64,000 bases of DNA, taken from Symsagittifera roscoffensis (taxonomy: Eukaryota; Xenacoelomorpha; Acoela; Convolutidae). A model generated the notes under the pieces. It made no database searches. It worked only from the letters and a program-made list of their open reading frames with translations, and was not told where the DNA came from. How positions within the stretch are numbered: position 1 is the first letter of the stretch; every line of letters begins with the position of its first letter. Where the stretch lies: assembly GCF_963678635.1 (NCBI RefSeq), contig NC_087066.1, forward strand, positions 2,849,633-2,913,632, read 5' to 3'. The position numbers and the translations under genes were made by a program. Positions 1 through 10,055 of the stretch are shown piece after piece.

Positions 1-825
1 CTTCTCAATGACTGTCAGTGATGCCATAGCTTCTGCCCACTCGGGGTCATCTTTAGTCCGTTCTCTCTCTAACAATCCACCCAGCATCCGCATCACTCAC
101 CGTGTGACCTGCACCGTTTTATCCAATAATGAGAGGCTGTTTATGTTCATGCGAGAGAAATCCTGCTGAACCAGGTTTGAGCGCAGCAACAGATCTAAGG
201 GCACCGGGTCTTTCTTGGATGGAATCTTTATCTCGGCTGCTTTCTCTACAAGTAACTCAGGATGCCCTGGAATGGGATGTCCAGACTTGTCCAACAATCT
301 CGTCAAGGGAAGCGCCTCGTAAGTTTCTTTGTATAGAAACGAGAACCCTTCCTTGATTTCTGCCTGATTGGCTTGCTTCTGTTCCAATCTTTCATAGAAC
401 TCGGTCTTCTTGCTGAGGTTGTCAGCATTCTGGTGTTTGTCACGCATCGTGTGCTCGATTATCATGTGGTAGCCATCTAACCTTACTATCCATCTACCAA
501 TATAACTCTGATCCATCGAGTATGTCTTCAGATACCAAGATAACGCTCTGTTGTCCACGCGTGACTTAAAGGGAGCGCTCCCCAAGTATGCGCGGTACTT
601 TTCCACGAGTGTGACTACTGCAAACATTTCTGCTTTCGGTGCACATTATTTCATCTCAGTGTCACTTAACATGTTACTGTCATATGCAATGGGACGGAGA
701 ACTGTTCTCCCATTCCATTCCTGCTCCTGATGCAGTATTCCTCAGATGGCTACTACTGATGCGTCTGTGTCAAGAACATACATGCCCTTCTCTGTAGGCA
801 TGTCTAGCTTTGGCGCTTCGCACAG
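1..825 (-). pseudogene. pol fragment: RNase H and downstream tether (element A)
   Basis: The minus strand reads an RNase H domain of the Ty3/Gypsy type. Its first part (about 640-825) has the catalytic-type DTDAS motif but contains at least two stops. Its second part is an open stretch at 97-627 with the RVDNRALSW and DKHQNADNLSKK motifs typical of the C-terminal half of this RNase H. A TGA at 97-99 interrupts the tether, which then continues in the same frame to the window edge. The domain would degrade RNA in RNA:DNA hybrids during reverse transcription. Element B lacks this region. Confidence 0.85.
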
Positions 826-1880
826 TTACCGTTTTATGTTCTCGAGGGCAGCTTGAGCTTCTTCGCTCCATTCGAACTTCTTTCCTTTGTTGCGCATCAG
901 CTTATGCATGGTGTACACCTTGTCTGCATATCCTTTTATGAACTCACGGTAATAATTGGCAAAACATAAGAAGCTCATGAGTTGTGTGTCCGTTTTGGGA
1001 GCCGTCCATGTCAACACAGCCTCTACTGCTTCCGGGTCCGGCATCACGCCATGCCTGTCCACCATTCTTCCTAGATACTTGATTGAATCCCTGAGGATTT
1101 CACATTTCGACGGTTTGCATTTCAAGCCTGCTCTTTTCAGATGGGTGTTGCTATGACCACGTCATCCACGTAACACATCACAAGGTTCCCGTACTTCTTC
1201 GTCACTATGATCAAAGCCTGGGCAATCAGTCTTTGAAAAGCCACCGTTGCCTTGCACAAGCCGAACGGCATCCTCTTCCACCGCTACAACCCCAATTCAC
1301 ATGCGAATCCGGTCTTCTCTCTTCCCTTCTTCCGCAGAAGGACCTGCCAGAAGGCAGAACCCAAGTCCAGTGTCGTGAAGAACTTGCGTCATCAAGTTTA
1401 GAGAGGCTCTTGTCTATTCGCGGTATCGGGTACGCATCTTTTGTTGTCACCGCGTTCAAATAGCGAAAGTCACAACAAAACCTAAGCTGGCCACCTTTCT
1501 TTTTTGCCATGACTACCCCGCAAGCCCACGGCGATTTCGAGGGTTATATCATGTTGTATTCGAGCAACTATTTCCAGTTTATGTGGCGCCATTCGTCTTG
1601 CGCCTTCCCTATGGGGAAGGGCGCCTTCCTTTAGTTCAATTTCGAGTTCGACGAAGTTACAACAACCGATATCCGCCTTATGTTTTGAAAACACATCCGC
1701 GATCCAATTTAAAACCGCCCGCAATGATTCAAAGTCTCCCTCGCCTATATTCCCTTTTAAGTGTTCTATTTCTGGCAAAACCGGTTTGTCAGATTCTAGT
1801 TCCAGAAAATTCGAGCAGCTCGATAAGCCGTCGTCCGTTTCGGATTTCATTGAAAACTGTTTATGAATAGATTTATATTC
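826..1880 (-). pseudogene. pol fragment: reverse transcriptase (element A)
   Basis: Minus-strand pieces in different frames together cover most of a Gypsy reverse transcriptase. Near 1482-1850 lies the N-terminal linker (DIGCCNFVELEIELKEG). Near 1400-1510 is the KKKGGQLRFCCDFRYLN block with the YPIPRID motif. The catalytic YVDD box is at about 1158-1172. At 826-1125 is the thumb/connection with CKPSKCEILRDS. The segment right after YVDD is shortened, so the match jumps from VIATP straight to KRAG. Frameshifts near 1300 and 1500 break the frame. The RNA-dependent DNA polymerase role follows from the family. Confidence 0.9.
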
Positions 1881-1891
1881 ATTAATTATTT

Positions 1892-2687
1892 TTAAAAATG
1901 TTTTTTATTGGCCTGATAAGGGCAGTTCTTTCTGTCATATCTCTTCAAGTTTTGTGTCTCTTCATAGTCGGTCCTCATCGGCAAAGCATAACCAAGTTTC
2001 TGTCCACGCTGGATTGAAACCGTGGTGTCCAGTGTGTTCAAAAACACACTGACACAAGGTCCGTTTCGAGTTACCGAGACGCTCCGGCTCAAAATCACTG
2101 AACTTTGACTATTTGGGTTCGGTAACTAACAAACCTGTTTAGTATCACTTAACGAATTCAAATTCTTTTTTCTGGAAGTTCCTACCACAGCCTGTCTCGG
2201 CTGTAATTTTACCTTTCTTTCTAAAAAGATTGGTACCTGGTTTTCATCTGTTATTAATTTATTTTTTAGTTTCTTAACATACTTCCGGTCCGGGTTTCTA
2301 ATCCTTATTAGACCGTTGTTCAAGTCAATCATCACGTCAAAATTCCTGAAAAAAATCTCTGCCCAAAGATAAACTGATCGGAATAATCCAAATTCTCTAC
2401 CACCAGGAAGCTCATCCAAGGATCCCGTCCTCCCATGTGGACGACCGTTATTGGTGTTCTTCCGTCTACATAAATCGCTCCTCGATTGGCTGCAGCCAGT
2501 CGGAGATTCGTCGGAATGAGATCTTCCCTCGTGAAGCCCAACTTTCCCAAGTTTTCATCGGCATCACGCTCACTACCGCTCCTGTGTCCAGAAGCCCTGT
2601 GACTCCGATTTTCTTCTCATTGTTGTCGAGCACATGTGCAGTCACATCTGCTTCGTATCCAATGTGAACCGTGTCTTGCTCCATCAT
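1892..2687 (-). pseudogene. pol fragment: aspartic protease and protease-RT linker (element A)
   Basis: The minus strand encodes a retropepsin-like domain: MMEQDTVHIGYEADVTAH leads into GLLDTGAVVSVMP, where DTG is the active-site triplet and is intact. Downstream are the FLVVENLDYSDQFI region and NGLIRIRNPDRKYVKKL, then the linker to reverse transcriptase. Three overlapping open stretches (2466-2687, 2332-2550, 2126-2419) lie in different frames, so at least two frameshifts separate the catalytic Asp from the rest. Element B has the same region in one uninterrupted frame. Confidence 0.88.
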
Positions 2688-2698
2688 GGTGTCGTGGC

Positions 2699-3309
2699 CT
2701 ATCCTACGGACTTTAAGTTCTTCTTCACCAAATAGATTTGCCCTTTTTGGTCACCGTCTGCCGTCACGTGGATCCTAGTGTAGATACTGATCCCATCCAC
2801 GTTCAGCATCACTTGATACGGTCCATAAACTTCCACGTAGCGCCCGTGAAGTTTCTTTATTCGAGGGCCACCGATTGTTAATAGCGCTCGCACAGCTCTT
2901 GATTCAGTGCGTGGCTCCACCTATCTCAGATAATCTGCATATGTATCCAAATGCATCAAAGTGAATTCTGATGGTTAACTCAGATTTCTGATTACCTGGA
3001 GTCCCGCTACCGTGATTATCGCTTGTATTTTACTTCCCAGTGGCACCGTTCCAAACGTCTGCCCGAAGATCACATTTAGTTTCATGCTCAAACTGCTTGG
3101 TGCTTATGTTTCTTCGACTTCTCATGCCTCGAAAGCGTTCAGCCCTTCCTGTATTTTCTCATTTTCCAATTCGAGCTTCACCTTTTGTTCGATCTCCTTC
3201 GTTACCAATTCCGGCTGTACTATGTTTAGAACATCCCTCTCGGCTGCCCTATAGTCGATCTTGAAGTCATCCGCCGCAGTCACCGGTCCCAGTTCACATA
3301 TCTCTTCCG
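2699..3309 (-). pseudogene. Gag-Pol linker before the protease (element A)
   Basis: The segment at 2699-2920 (ALLTIGGPRIKKLHGRYVEVYGPY) lies immediately upstream of the protease and is the conserved spacer seen at the same place in elements B and E. A further piece at 3122-3309 is charged and helical (LVTKEIEQKVKLELENEKIQ). No catalytic motif is visible. A near-identical copy lies 8157 bp to the right in element B. Confidence 0.7.
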
Positions 3310-3700
3310 TTACCGCCTGCATTTTCTTCGTTGCCAGCTTTTGCGGTTTTTCTTTTCTGCGCCCCCTCCCGTCGCTTGTGTCAACAGGCGAGCCTTGCTG
3401 GCTTTCACACCCAATAAAGCTTCCTCATGCCTTGGATGCTTGATGTCTGCTCCAGCATCCCAGAATTGTGGACAATCCGATTTAAATTCACCCTCCAAGT
3501 TACAAAAGAAACACCTCAGGCAAAATTCGCAAGGACTCCCCTCATGAAATCCTCATGGTCGACCTATGACGCATCTTCATCCTCGAGGCTAAAGCCTATT
3601 GCTTTCATGCCCTGTTTGTAAGTTGGGCATGCTGACACATGATGGTCCGTCGAACTGCAATTTGCACATGATCGTCTCTTGTCCATGTCTTCCCTTGGTT
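3310..3700 (-). pseudogene. Gag nucleocapsid region with zinc knuckles (element A)
   Basis: At about 3627-3668 the minus strand reads CANCSSTDHHVSAC, a complete CX2CX4HX4C zinc knuckle, the RNA-packaging motif of retroelement nucleocapsids. A second knuckle-like block further on reads CNLEGEFKSDC after an FC pair; its spacing is right but Glu stands where the zinc-binding His is expected. The part from 3310 to 3498 continues the Gag C-terminus (WDAGADIKHPRHEEAL). The match is identical in element B. Confidence 0.85.
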
Positions 3701-3789
3701 TTTACCAATTGTTTCCTTGGTTTGCTGGTCCGTTGTTAAAATTGCCATAATTGTTCTTTTAATATCCAGATCTCGACAGAGGCTTCAGC

Positions 3790-4365
3790 AAAGGATTTTA
3801 TTTTGACTTGAGTCTCAACTCCTCTGGTGTTGACGCATCGGTTGAGAGTGGTGTGTAATGTGTCGCTAACATTGTTCGAAGCTCATCATTCTTTACATCA
3901 TCGATGAATTTTGAGGCTACTGCCAGGTTCAACCTTCTGTTTGACTCATCTGGTTGGCTACGCTTTCTTAGCAACTCCAAATTGTCTAGAAACTTGTCTA
4001 TCGTCTCATCTTCACGTTGCCTCCGTTTCTCGAAGCGCATTATTGCTTGGTGTTCTTGCACCCCTGAGCCAAAACGATTTAACAAGATTTCAAAGATTTT
4101 CTCAGCAGTGTCCCGCTGGTGTTGCTTTTTGGCCATCACGCTGTCTAGGACTGTCCTTTCCAAGTTGCTGGTAAAAGCACTGCATTCTTGCCTTTCTGAC
4201 AAGTCCTCTTCTTCAAAGTGCAGTTTCATCACCTCTATCCAGGTATGAATACATCCATCAGATTCGTCTTTATAGCATCATGGTTTCTTAAAAACCCTTC
4301 TGGACTTTTCACTACGTTCATTGGTTCTAGATAACCTCACAAGGAAGGTTTCCAAAGGCCTGTTC
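3790..4365 (-). pseudogene. Gag capsid-like domain (element A)
   Basis: The open stretch 3798-4232 has the hallmarks of a Retrotrans_gag capsid domain: FTSNLERTVLDSVMAKK, then AEKIFEILLNRFGSGVQEHQ, then the basic-acidic KRRQREDETIDKFL block. The reading extends upstream to about 4365 through a stop, with NRPLETFLVRLSRTNERSEK and ESDGCIHTW. It is cut there by the R1 repeat. In element C the equivalent protein continues upstream into a coiled coil, so the upstream part has been lost here. Confidence 0.85.
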
Positions 4366-4705
4366 AGTACACATCGACGAAAAACAAAGCTAAGTTGTAA
4401 AACGACTGGCTAGTGTCTAAAAAAATTTAAAACTCTACATGCTTTTCTTCGTTTCTGTCAAAGCCAGTCTTTTTGATGGTTTTCATAACATCGGGTCGAC
4501 AAAGAACGTTACTGCTTTCCGGCTTCGACAAGAACGCTCAAATTAACTTAATTAGGGCTACAAATATTTATTACATTACTATTGTTTTTGTTCAATAGAT
4601 AAAAATCATCATCTCCATCGAAGATGGATTAACCCTTTCCATCACTCCTTCTGAAAATGAATCGGGATGTTAATCAAATTCAATTCAAGGTATGACCAGG
4701 AAGTT
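4366..4705. repeat. R1 repeat, core copy inside Gag of element A
   Basis: This stretch begins with AGTACACATCGACG and ends near GACCAGGAAG. It aligns with B (12484-12903), with the R1 copy split by element F (16745-16895 plus 24539-25140), and more loosely with 31134-31780 and 53275-54190. It has no long open frame. It contains the TCCATC-GAA-GATGGA hairpin at 4614-4628. Relative to B it lacks about 70 bp that hold a second hairpin. It separates the Gag N-terminal part from the capsid part. Confidence 0.8.
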
Positions 4706-4744
4706 AAAACTTAAAATATAATATGCATTGCTATTTAAGGCTTG

Positions 4745-5688
4745 TTGGTCAGACTTCTTCAATTGATGCTCCGTTATCCACTAATGGCGTCACAAGTGGT
4801 GGTGTCACCCTGTCAATCCCAGGTAGCCTGGTGCCGGTCGAGATTCGGGCTTTGATTACCTGCCTCGACATCTTTTCATTATCCACCTCTGGATCCGCCG
4901 GTGCGTTGCTTAGCCCTGTGTTTCTATTCTCCCTAGTACGCATTTCCGAGTTCTTCATGTTCACAAAGTCTCCTGACTGACCTAATCCGTTTCTGGTCTT
5001 GCTTAGTGTCACCACTACACCAAATTGGTCCATGGTGCCAGTCTCTCTATCTCTATCGGTGTATGCGTCATTCTCCTGAGTCGAACTATTGAGGCTGACT
5101 TGAGATTCAAAGTCATCTTGCTCGTCATCAACCTCTTCTTCTTCCTGAATTTCAGCTTCATCGCTTATACCCGTTCCCATGGTAAATGGAAAGAAGGTTC
5201 CAAAGTGTTCCTCACTCTTTCTGAAAATGATGAGGAGGTTGCCGGTTTCTCCATCACGCCAACCATCATGGTGTTGCCTGTGGGTAATCTTGTAGTTGCC
5301 ACATTTTTGGTAGAGATGTCGGACAGTTCCGACATCTCTTCTCGGTCCAGGATCCCGGTGAAAGCGGCAAAATCTTGATCTTGTTCTACCGGAGTAGATT
5401 CACTCGCCAATCTTCTGCTTCCTCTCCCCTCCGGTCCATGTCTCTCCTGGTTCTCATCCATTGCCGGGTCCGGATGGACCTCTACTTCTAACATTGCCTT
5501 TTGTCCTCCTGAGGAATTTTGACTCCTGGTTCCAACCATTCTGCCTGAAACTATCTTCCCTTTGTCGGTCCGGGTTCGTGTGATCCTTTCCACAAAAGGG
5601 TCGTTGATTGCTCTTTTCTCTGTTTCTCTGGTATGGATTTTCTGGAGCAATCGTTTAGGTTAGGTATCCTTGGTTTGCCTAGACTCAT
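4745..5688 (-). pseudogene. Gag N-terminal acidic region (element A)
   Basis: Two overlapping minus-strand stretches (5165-5650 and 4749-5180) encode a Glu/Asp- and Ser-rich region (EEEEVDDEQDDFESQVSLN). It ends VTPLVDNGASIEEV just before the R1 repeat. A possible start codon lies at 5688 (MSLGKP), matched in B at 13878. Element C has the same VTPLVDNGAS sequence and then continues into a coiled coil, so this is the N-terminal side of the same Gag. It carries frameshifts. No enzymatic motif is seen. Confidence 0.7.
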
Positions 5689-6033
5689 TTTCAATTTATA
5701 ACTTTTTACTGCCTATACTCTCAATTCGATTGCTAGTTTCTTTTTAGTATGACTACTGATTACAATAAAAAAACACAAAAATTTCCAAAAGTTTCTAATA
5801 AATACTGACCACGAATCCTTGTATGTTATCACAGTACAGCGTCTATACAATTTATTCACAATAATCGATTATTCGTTGTAAGATGTGAAGCTAGTACAGT
5901 ATGAAGAAATCAAATTATTTAAAAGGTAGTGTTCTCACTACCCAATCAAGGTTAAATATTATAGATTTAAAAACAAAATGAAGAAAAATAAGAATAATTT
6001 CAGTGTGTGTTTTGTACTTTAGTCAGTCGCAAT
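5689..6033 (-). other. AT-rich leader or LTR-like segment (element A)
   Basis: About 345 bp of AT-rich sequence lies upstream of the candidate Gag start. It is shared almost intact with element B (13879-14226), while the flanks beyond 6033 and 14226 are unrelated. An abrupt shared edge suggests the end of a mobile element or a 5' LTR, reading from TGCGACTGAC on the minus strand. No second copy, primer site or terminal repeat was found, so the LTR reading is only a suggestion. Confidence 0.45.
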
Positions 6034-6067
6034 GTAGTTCACAACGGACAGAACCTCTCAGTTGTGA

Positions 6068-7336
6068 ACTAGACATTATGTCTTCTCACTGTCGCTGTCA
6101 ACGTTTTTATGCTTATGGGTTCGGTGCAGACGGTCAGTACCGCGCAGTTGAATTTCTGCCAGAGATTAGTAAATAGGCACATCATCATTGACTCCCACCG
6201 TGCCTCTTCCTCATCTGAGCCTCTTGATACGTTGTTCTTCCCTATAAGGATTCATATGTTAGGGATCCTCCCTGCGTTCATCAGCTCCACCATCCGAAAT
6301 AGCTGGGCTATCGTTGCACCTCCAAAAGACATCACCGTGGTGATCCAGGAGGTCCTCAAATTCTGGAGCACTCTCACCAAGCTGTCACCCAGTATCAAAT
6401 GTGATGTCCCAAGCTGCAGGAACCTGGCGACTTCCTATTAGCGACCAATCGTTCAGCAGTTTCTATCAACTTTCTCACTGTTTGCTCCAGGACTGGGTCA
6501 CCTAGGATGCCACTCGGGTCCGGGATTGTCACTCGACCAGTTGTAGCTGGGAGTCGCGTCTCCGTCGTTTGACTCAACTCTCGAGGCGTCAAAAGTTCCA
6601 TCGGGGTCTGCCCACGAAGAATAATCCTTGTAGGTATCACTTTTTCCACGGCTGTCGTCAACGCCAGCCGCTCCGATCGCTCTTTGTCACCTCGCCTCAA
6701 TCGCTCTATTTCTTCACTCTGTTTCTTGTTGCAATCCTCAAACATTCTCTTCCACATGTCTCTATCTTCTTCTGTACTGAGCATGGTTTTGGTCATTTCG
6801 TCCAGCTCCCTTCTGGTCTTCTCCAGTTCTTCTATCGTTCCGTTAAGATCTTGCTTGGTTTCGTTCGTCTGAAACTCTTCCTCTACTCTCGCACTCTTTG
6901 GTGGCACAGCTGCTCTCAGTTGTGAACTAGGCGAGGCAGCCTCGCTGTTCATTTCCTGATGCATCCTCCTCAATCCAAGCCTAGGCTTAGTGGGCAGAGG
7001 CATCTCACCTGGTTGGTAGGTCCTCAAACTTCCCAATCCAGGCTCTTTCGCCAAGTCACTTCATGAGAGAGCCCCGTTTCTCCACCTCATTACCCTCATG
7101 TTCGGGCGGTCTAGTACTCCTCTTTCTCCATTTGCTGCCATCAATAAGACTTCCGTGGGGCGGTCCCCCCGGTTATCATACCCCAAGATGTTTATTCAGG
7201 CGGCCAGCAACATGACTACCTCTGGGTCCTCCAGAGCGAAGTCTCGATGCATCAGCCGACGATAGGACGCATCTACTATCGGTGCTACATATGCCTCTGC
7301 CAGGTCCATCAATTCATCCAAGTTATAATTATCCAT
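6068..7336 (-). pseudogene. Gypsy Gag N-terminus with coiled coil and SGNH-hydrolase domain (partial)
   Basis: Translation from the ATG at 7336 gives an N-terminal domain (MDNYNLDELMDLAEAYV). Then comes a long charged coiled coil (7054-6395, e.g. IEELEKTRRELDEMTKTM). After a one-base frame change comes an SGNH-type domain at about 6420-6075. Block I reads HLILGDSL with the nucleophilic-type Ser, block II reads SFGGATIAQLF, and block III reads ILIGKNNVSR with the Asn. A stop lies just before block III. Translation ends at RRHN, so the C-terminal catalytic Asp/His block is missing. SGNH enzymes are esterases/lipases; the role in an element is unknown. Confidence 0.75.
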
Positions 7337-7690
7337 TCTGTTTTTCAAGTTCAATTCAGTTTGATTCAAAGATTTGACTCAAGTGAGTAATTACACGATT
7401 AATCAGGATCTAGAAAAGAGGTCACAAATATCACATTTGTCAGCTTTACAATAATTTTATTAAAATTTTTTTTAAATTAAATTAAAATTTTGATCCTATA
7501 ACTTATTAAAATCAATTCACTACTAAAATTTTGGAATTTGACCTAAGAATGGACAGTCCAAACTTTGGATCTATTCCTAAGATTGTCATTCGGTTATTCA
7601 TGGTCACTAATTTCTTCTTACCCAGGGTCTTAATAACATAACACATAACATAACTTAACACATATCACACACAACACACATTTAGTATGA
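7337..7690 (-). other. Leader or LTR-like region upstream of the SGNH-type Gag
   Basis: This AT-rich non-coding segment precedes the Gag start at 7336. It resembles 40470-40800, which occupies the same place in element D; shared words include CAGGATCTAGAAA and CTTAATAACATAACA. At its upstream edge it abuts an integrase fragment of element B. Position and conservation suggest a 5' LTR plus leader, but no matching 3' LTR or primer site was identified. Confidence 0.5.
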
Positions 7691-8747
7691 CGACTCCCTC
7701 CATGCAACCTAAACTCAGCCTTGTTTGTACAGGACCTTGTCTTCTTCTCTTCTCGTACAAGCCACAATTCTGTCCCTTTTCAGATATAACATTCCCTCTT
7801 TCTGCATAAAATATTGTCTCAGAATACGGTAACTGTCTTCCTCCAGGTCGCCTTTGTCCGGAGCTCTATTTTCGATCCACCTTTTCAGGTTGCTCGTCAT
7901 GCGGTCATTTCTCTGCGCTCTTAGTAGGTCCAAGAGTCTGTACCTCGCCTTCAAGTACCTCTTCATGACCCTCATCTGAATATTCAGCTCATTGGCTGAT
8001 GCGTGTCTTCTTCCATCTTAACGCACCAAATCTTCGCCAACGGCTGTGTTTTTTGTTTGAACGGTTGAAGATCAGTCCTAACTACCTCTTTTTGTGGCAA
8101 CAAACTTATCGAACGTTACGATACCGCTGTTGTTTCCAGATCATCTGCTGCGTTGTCAAAGACTCTTTCACCTGGTATGAGGTAGTGATCACTTTCAGGG
8201 TCTTGATATACCTTCCTGTCCAGGTCCCTTGCTCGAGTCTCCACTAGTAGTGTGGATCGCTAGCTCTGACAATTCCGATTCTGAGCTCGAGTTCCTGTCT
8301 GAGTAGATGTCAGTTCCTGAATTACGGGAATCGTCATCTATTGAAGATTCTGCGATGGCGCACGTTCCCTCCTCCGGATCAGTTCTGTGCGTTCTGTTCA
8401 TCCATCTGAACTCCCCGGACAAAATTTTATCCTCCAGGTCCTGTTCCTCATCAGGAAGTTTCTCTTCTAGATCAGACTCACCGGACAAATTTCCTTAATC
8501 CTGGCTTCGATTAACTTCCTCACCTTCCTTCTGCTGGTCTTCAAAAATAACGGTTTTCTTTTGTGTGTCGTTTCCCTGTTCTTTCCGTTTGTAGGAAGTT
8601 CTTGTTTATTTTTCTTGGGGTATTGAGGATACTAGTTGCTGAACTATTGTCCTAAAATCCCTCTCATTTTTTTTGTGTTGTCGCCTTCACGGCATGATCT
8701 TCACCTTCTCGCTGACTGTCAGTGATGCCACAGCTGCTGCCTACTCG
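7691..8747 (-). pseudogene. pol fragment: spacer and integrase N-terminal part (element B)
   Basis: The minus strand gives the tail that follows RNase H (about 8703-8747, matching positions 1-43 of element A). An acidic spacer follows (8195-8488, with LSGEFRWM). Then at 7715-7975 comes the region preceding the integrase zinc-binding domain (ILRQYFMQKEGMLYLKRDRIV). The reading stops at 7690, before the His-His-Cys-Cys and DDE motifs, so integrase is absent. Element C shows the same order at 42758-43775. Confidence 0.75.
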
Positions 8748-8751
8748 TAAT

Positions 8752-9031
8752 AAAAGAAGCAATCGCGTATGTCTTCATTTAGGAAAGGGTTGTACGCCAT
8801 CCCTATCATTCCGGATACGTAACTGTATGATTTCTTCCTGATCGGTTCACAGTATTCACTGGATTTCGGCAGTGCTCCTATTTCATATTTATGTGGACGT
8901 AATCAAAGAAGCAATCGCGTATGTCTTCATTTATGAAGGGGTTGTACGCCATCCCTGTGATTCCGGATACGTAACTGTATGATTTCTTCCTGATCGGTCC
9001 ACAGTATTCACTGGATTTCGGCAGTGCTCCC
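8752..9031. repeat. Direct duplication of about 127 bp, spaced 152 bp
   Basis: Two copies (8752-8879 and 8904-9031) share AGAAGCAATCGCGTATGTC and following sequence with about half a dozen substitutions. Between them is a short patch, CTATTTCATATTTATGTGG, that also occurs at 9709-9727 of the same element. That is what templated repair would leave. Confidence 0.8.
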
Positions 9032-9195
9032 ATGGATTCCCCAGTGAGCCTCAGCTCCTTGTTTGAGAACCTCCTTATTTCGTCTATTTTCTTCCTTGGT
9101 TCTAGTTCCACGGGTTCTTTCAAATTTACTCGCATTGGTTTGCTCTGGTGTATGTCCAAAAGTGCTAGCAAGAGCAAGTTTTTTTGCTCGTTCAT
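8752..9195 (-). pseudogene. Foreign module fused into pol of element B
   Basis: The minus-strand stretch 8878-9195 encodes LLALLDIHQSKPMRVNLKE and then YCGPIRKKSYSYVSGITG and NPFINEDIRDCFF. It has no match in the Gypsy pol of A, C or E. The same module occurs in element D at about 34310-34900. It sits exactly where RNase H should be. Part of it is duplicated (8752-8879 and 8904-9031). Function is unknown. Confidence 0.65.
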
Positions 9196-9199
9196 TGCC

Positions 9200-10040
9200 T
9201 TCTCTTAGCATCTTGACCAGCTTATGCATGGGGTACACCTTGTCTGCATATCCTTTTATGAACTCACGGTAATAATTGGCAAAACATAAGAAACTCATGA
9301 GTTGTGTGTCCGTTTTTGGAGCCTTCCATGTCAACGCAGCCTCTTCTGCTTCCGGGTCCGGCCTCACGCTATGCCTGTCCACCATTCTTCCTAGATATTT
9401 GATTGAATCCCTGAGTATTTCACATTTCGACGGTTTGCATTTCAAGCCTGCTCTTTTTATGCAGCCAAAGACTTCATCGACGGCATCATTTTCCACCGGT
9501 ACAACCCCAATTCACATGCGAATCCGGTCTTCTCTTTTCAATCATCCTCTTGTCTATTCGCGGTATCGGGTACGCATCTTTTGTTGTCACCGCGTTCAAA
9601 TAGCGAAAGTCACAACAAAAACTAAGCTGGCCCCCTTTCTTTTTTGCCATGACTACCCCGCAAGCCCACGGCGATTTCGAGGGTTCTATCATGTCGTATT
9701 CGAGCAACTATTTCATATTTATGTGGTGCCATTCGTCTTGCGCCTTCCCTATGGGGAACGGCGCCTTCCTCTAGTTCGATTTCGAGTTCGACGAAGTTAC
9801 AACAACCGATATCCGCCTTATGTTTTGAAAATACATCCGCGATCCGGTTTAAAACCGCCCGCGATGATTCAAAATATCCCTAGCCTATTTTCCCTTTTAA
9901 GTGTTCTATTTCTGGCAAAACCGGTTTGTCAGATTCTAATTCATATAACGAGGGGCGTTCCAGAAAGTTCGAGCAGCTCGATAAACCGTCGTCCGTTTCG
10001 GATTTCATTGAAAACCATTTATGAATAGATTTAAATTCAT
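9200..10040 (-). pseudogene. pol fragment: reverse transcriptase (element B)
   Basis: The N-terminal linker lies at about 9720-10030 and the fingers at 9486-9707 (EYDMIEPSKSPWACGVVM, then RFCCDFRYLN and YPIPRID). The thumb/connection lies at 9200-9496 (CKPSKCEILRDS, DTQLMSFLCFANYYREF). The central palm with the two catalytic motifs is deleted: the sequence jumps from YPIPRID to a region just upstream of CKPSK. At the 3' side the frame fuses into the foreign module. The protein would be inactive. Confidence 0.85.
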
Positions 10041-10055
10041 TAATTATTTTTAAAA

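Larger units (their letters stand above)
1..6033 (-). mobile_element. Element A: degenerate Ty3/Gypsy LTR retrotransposon, 3' end outside window
   Basis: Read on the minus strand from high to low coordinates, this stretch has the Gypsy order: acidic Gag N-terminus, capsid, zinc knuckle, aspartic protease, reverse transcriptase, RNase H. Each domain is recognisable but several frameshifts and in-frame stops break the frame, so it is a dead copy. An R1 repeat interrupts the Gag region. The sequence runs off the window at position 1 within the tether that follows RNase H. It is a paralogue of element B over nearly its whole length. No LTR pair could be delimited. Confidence 0.9.

Noticed and set aside
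4366-4705. R1 as a hammerhead or similar self-cleaving ribozyme
   Set aside because: Hairpins are present but I could not find the CUGANGA and GAAA core elements in the right arrangement on either strand.
9276-10028. 250-codon plus-strand open frame
   Set aside because: It is the antisense of reverse transcriptase and linker of element B; no independent motif.
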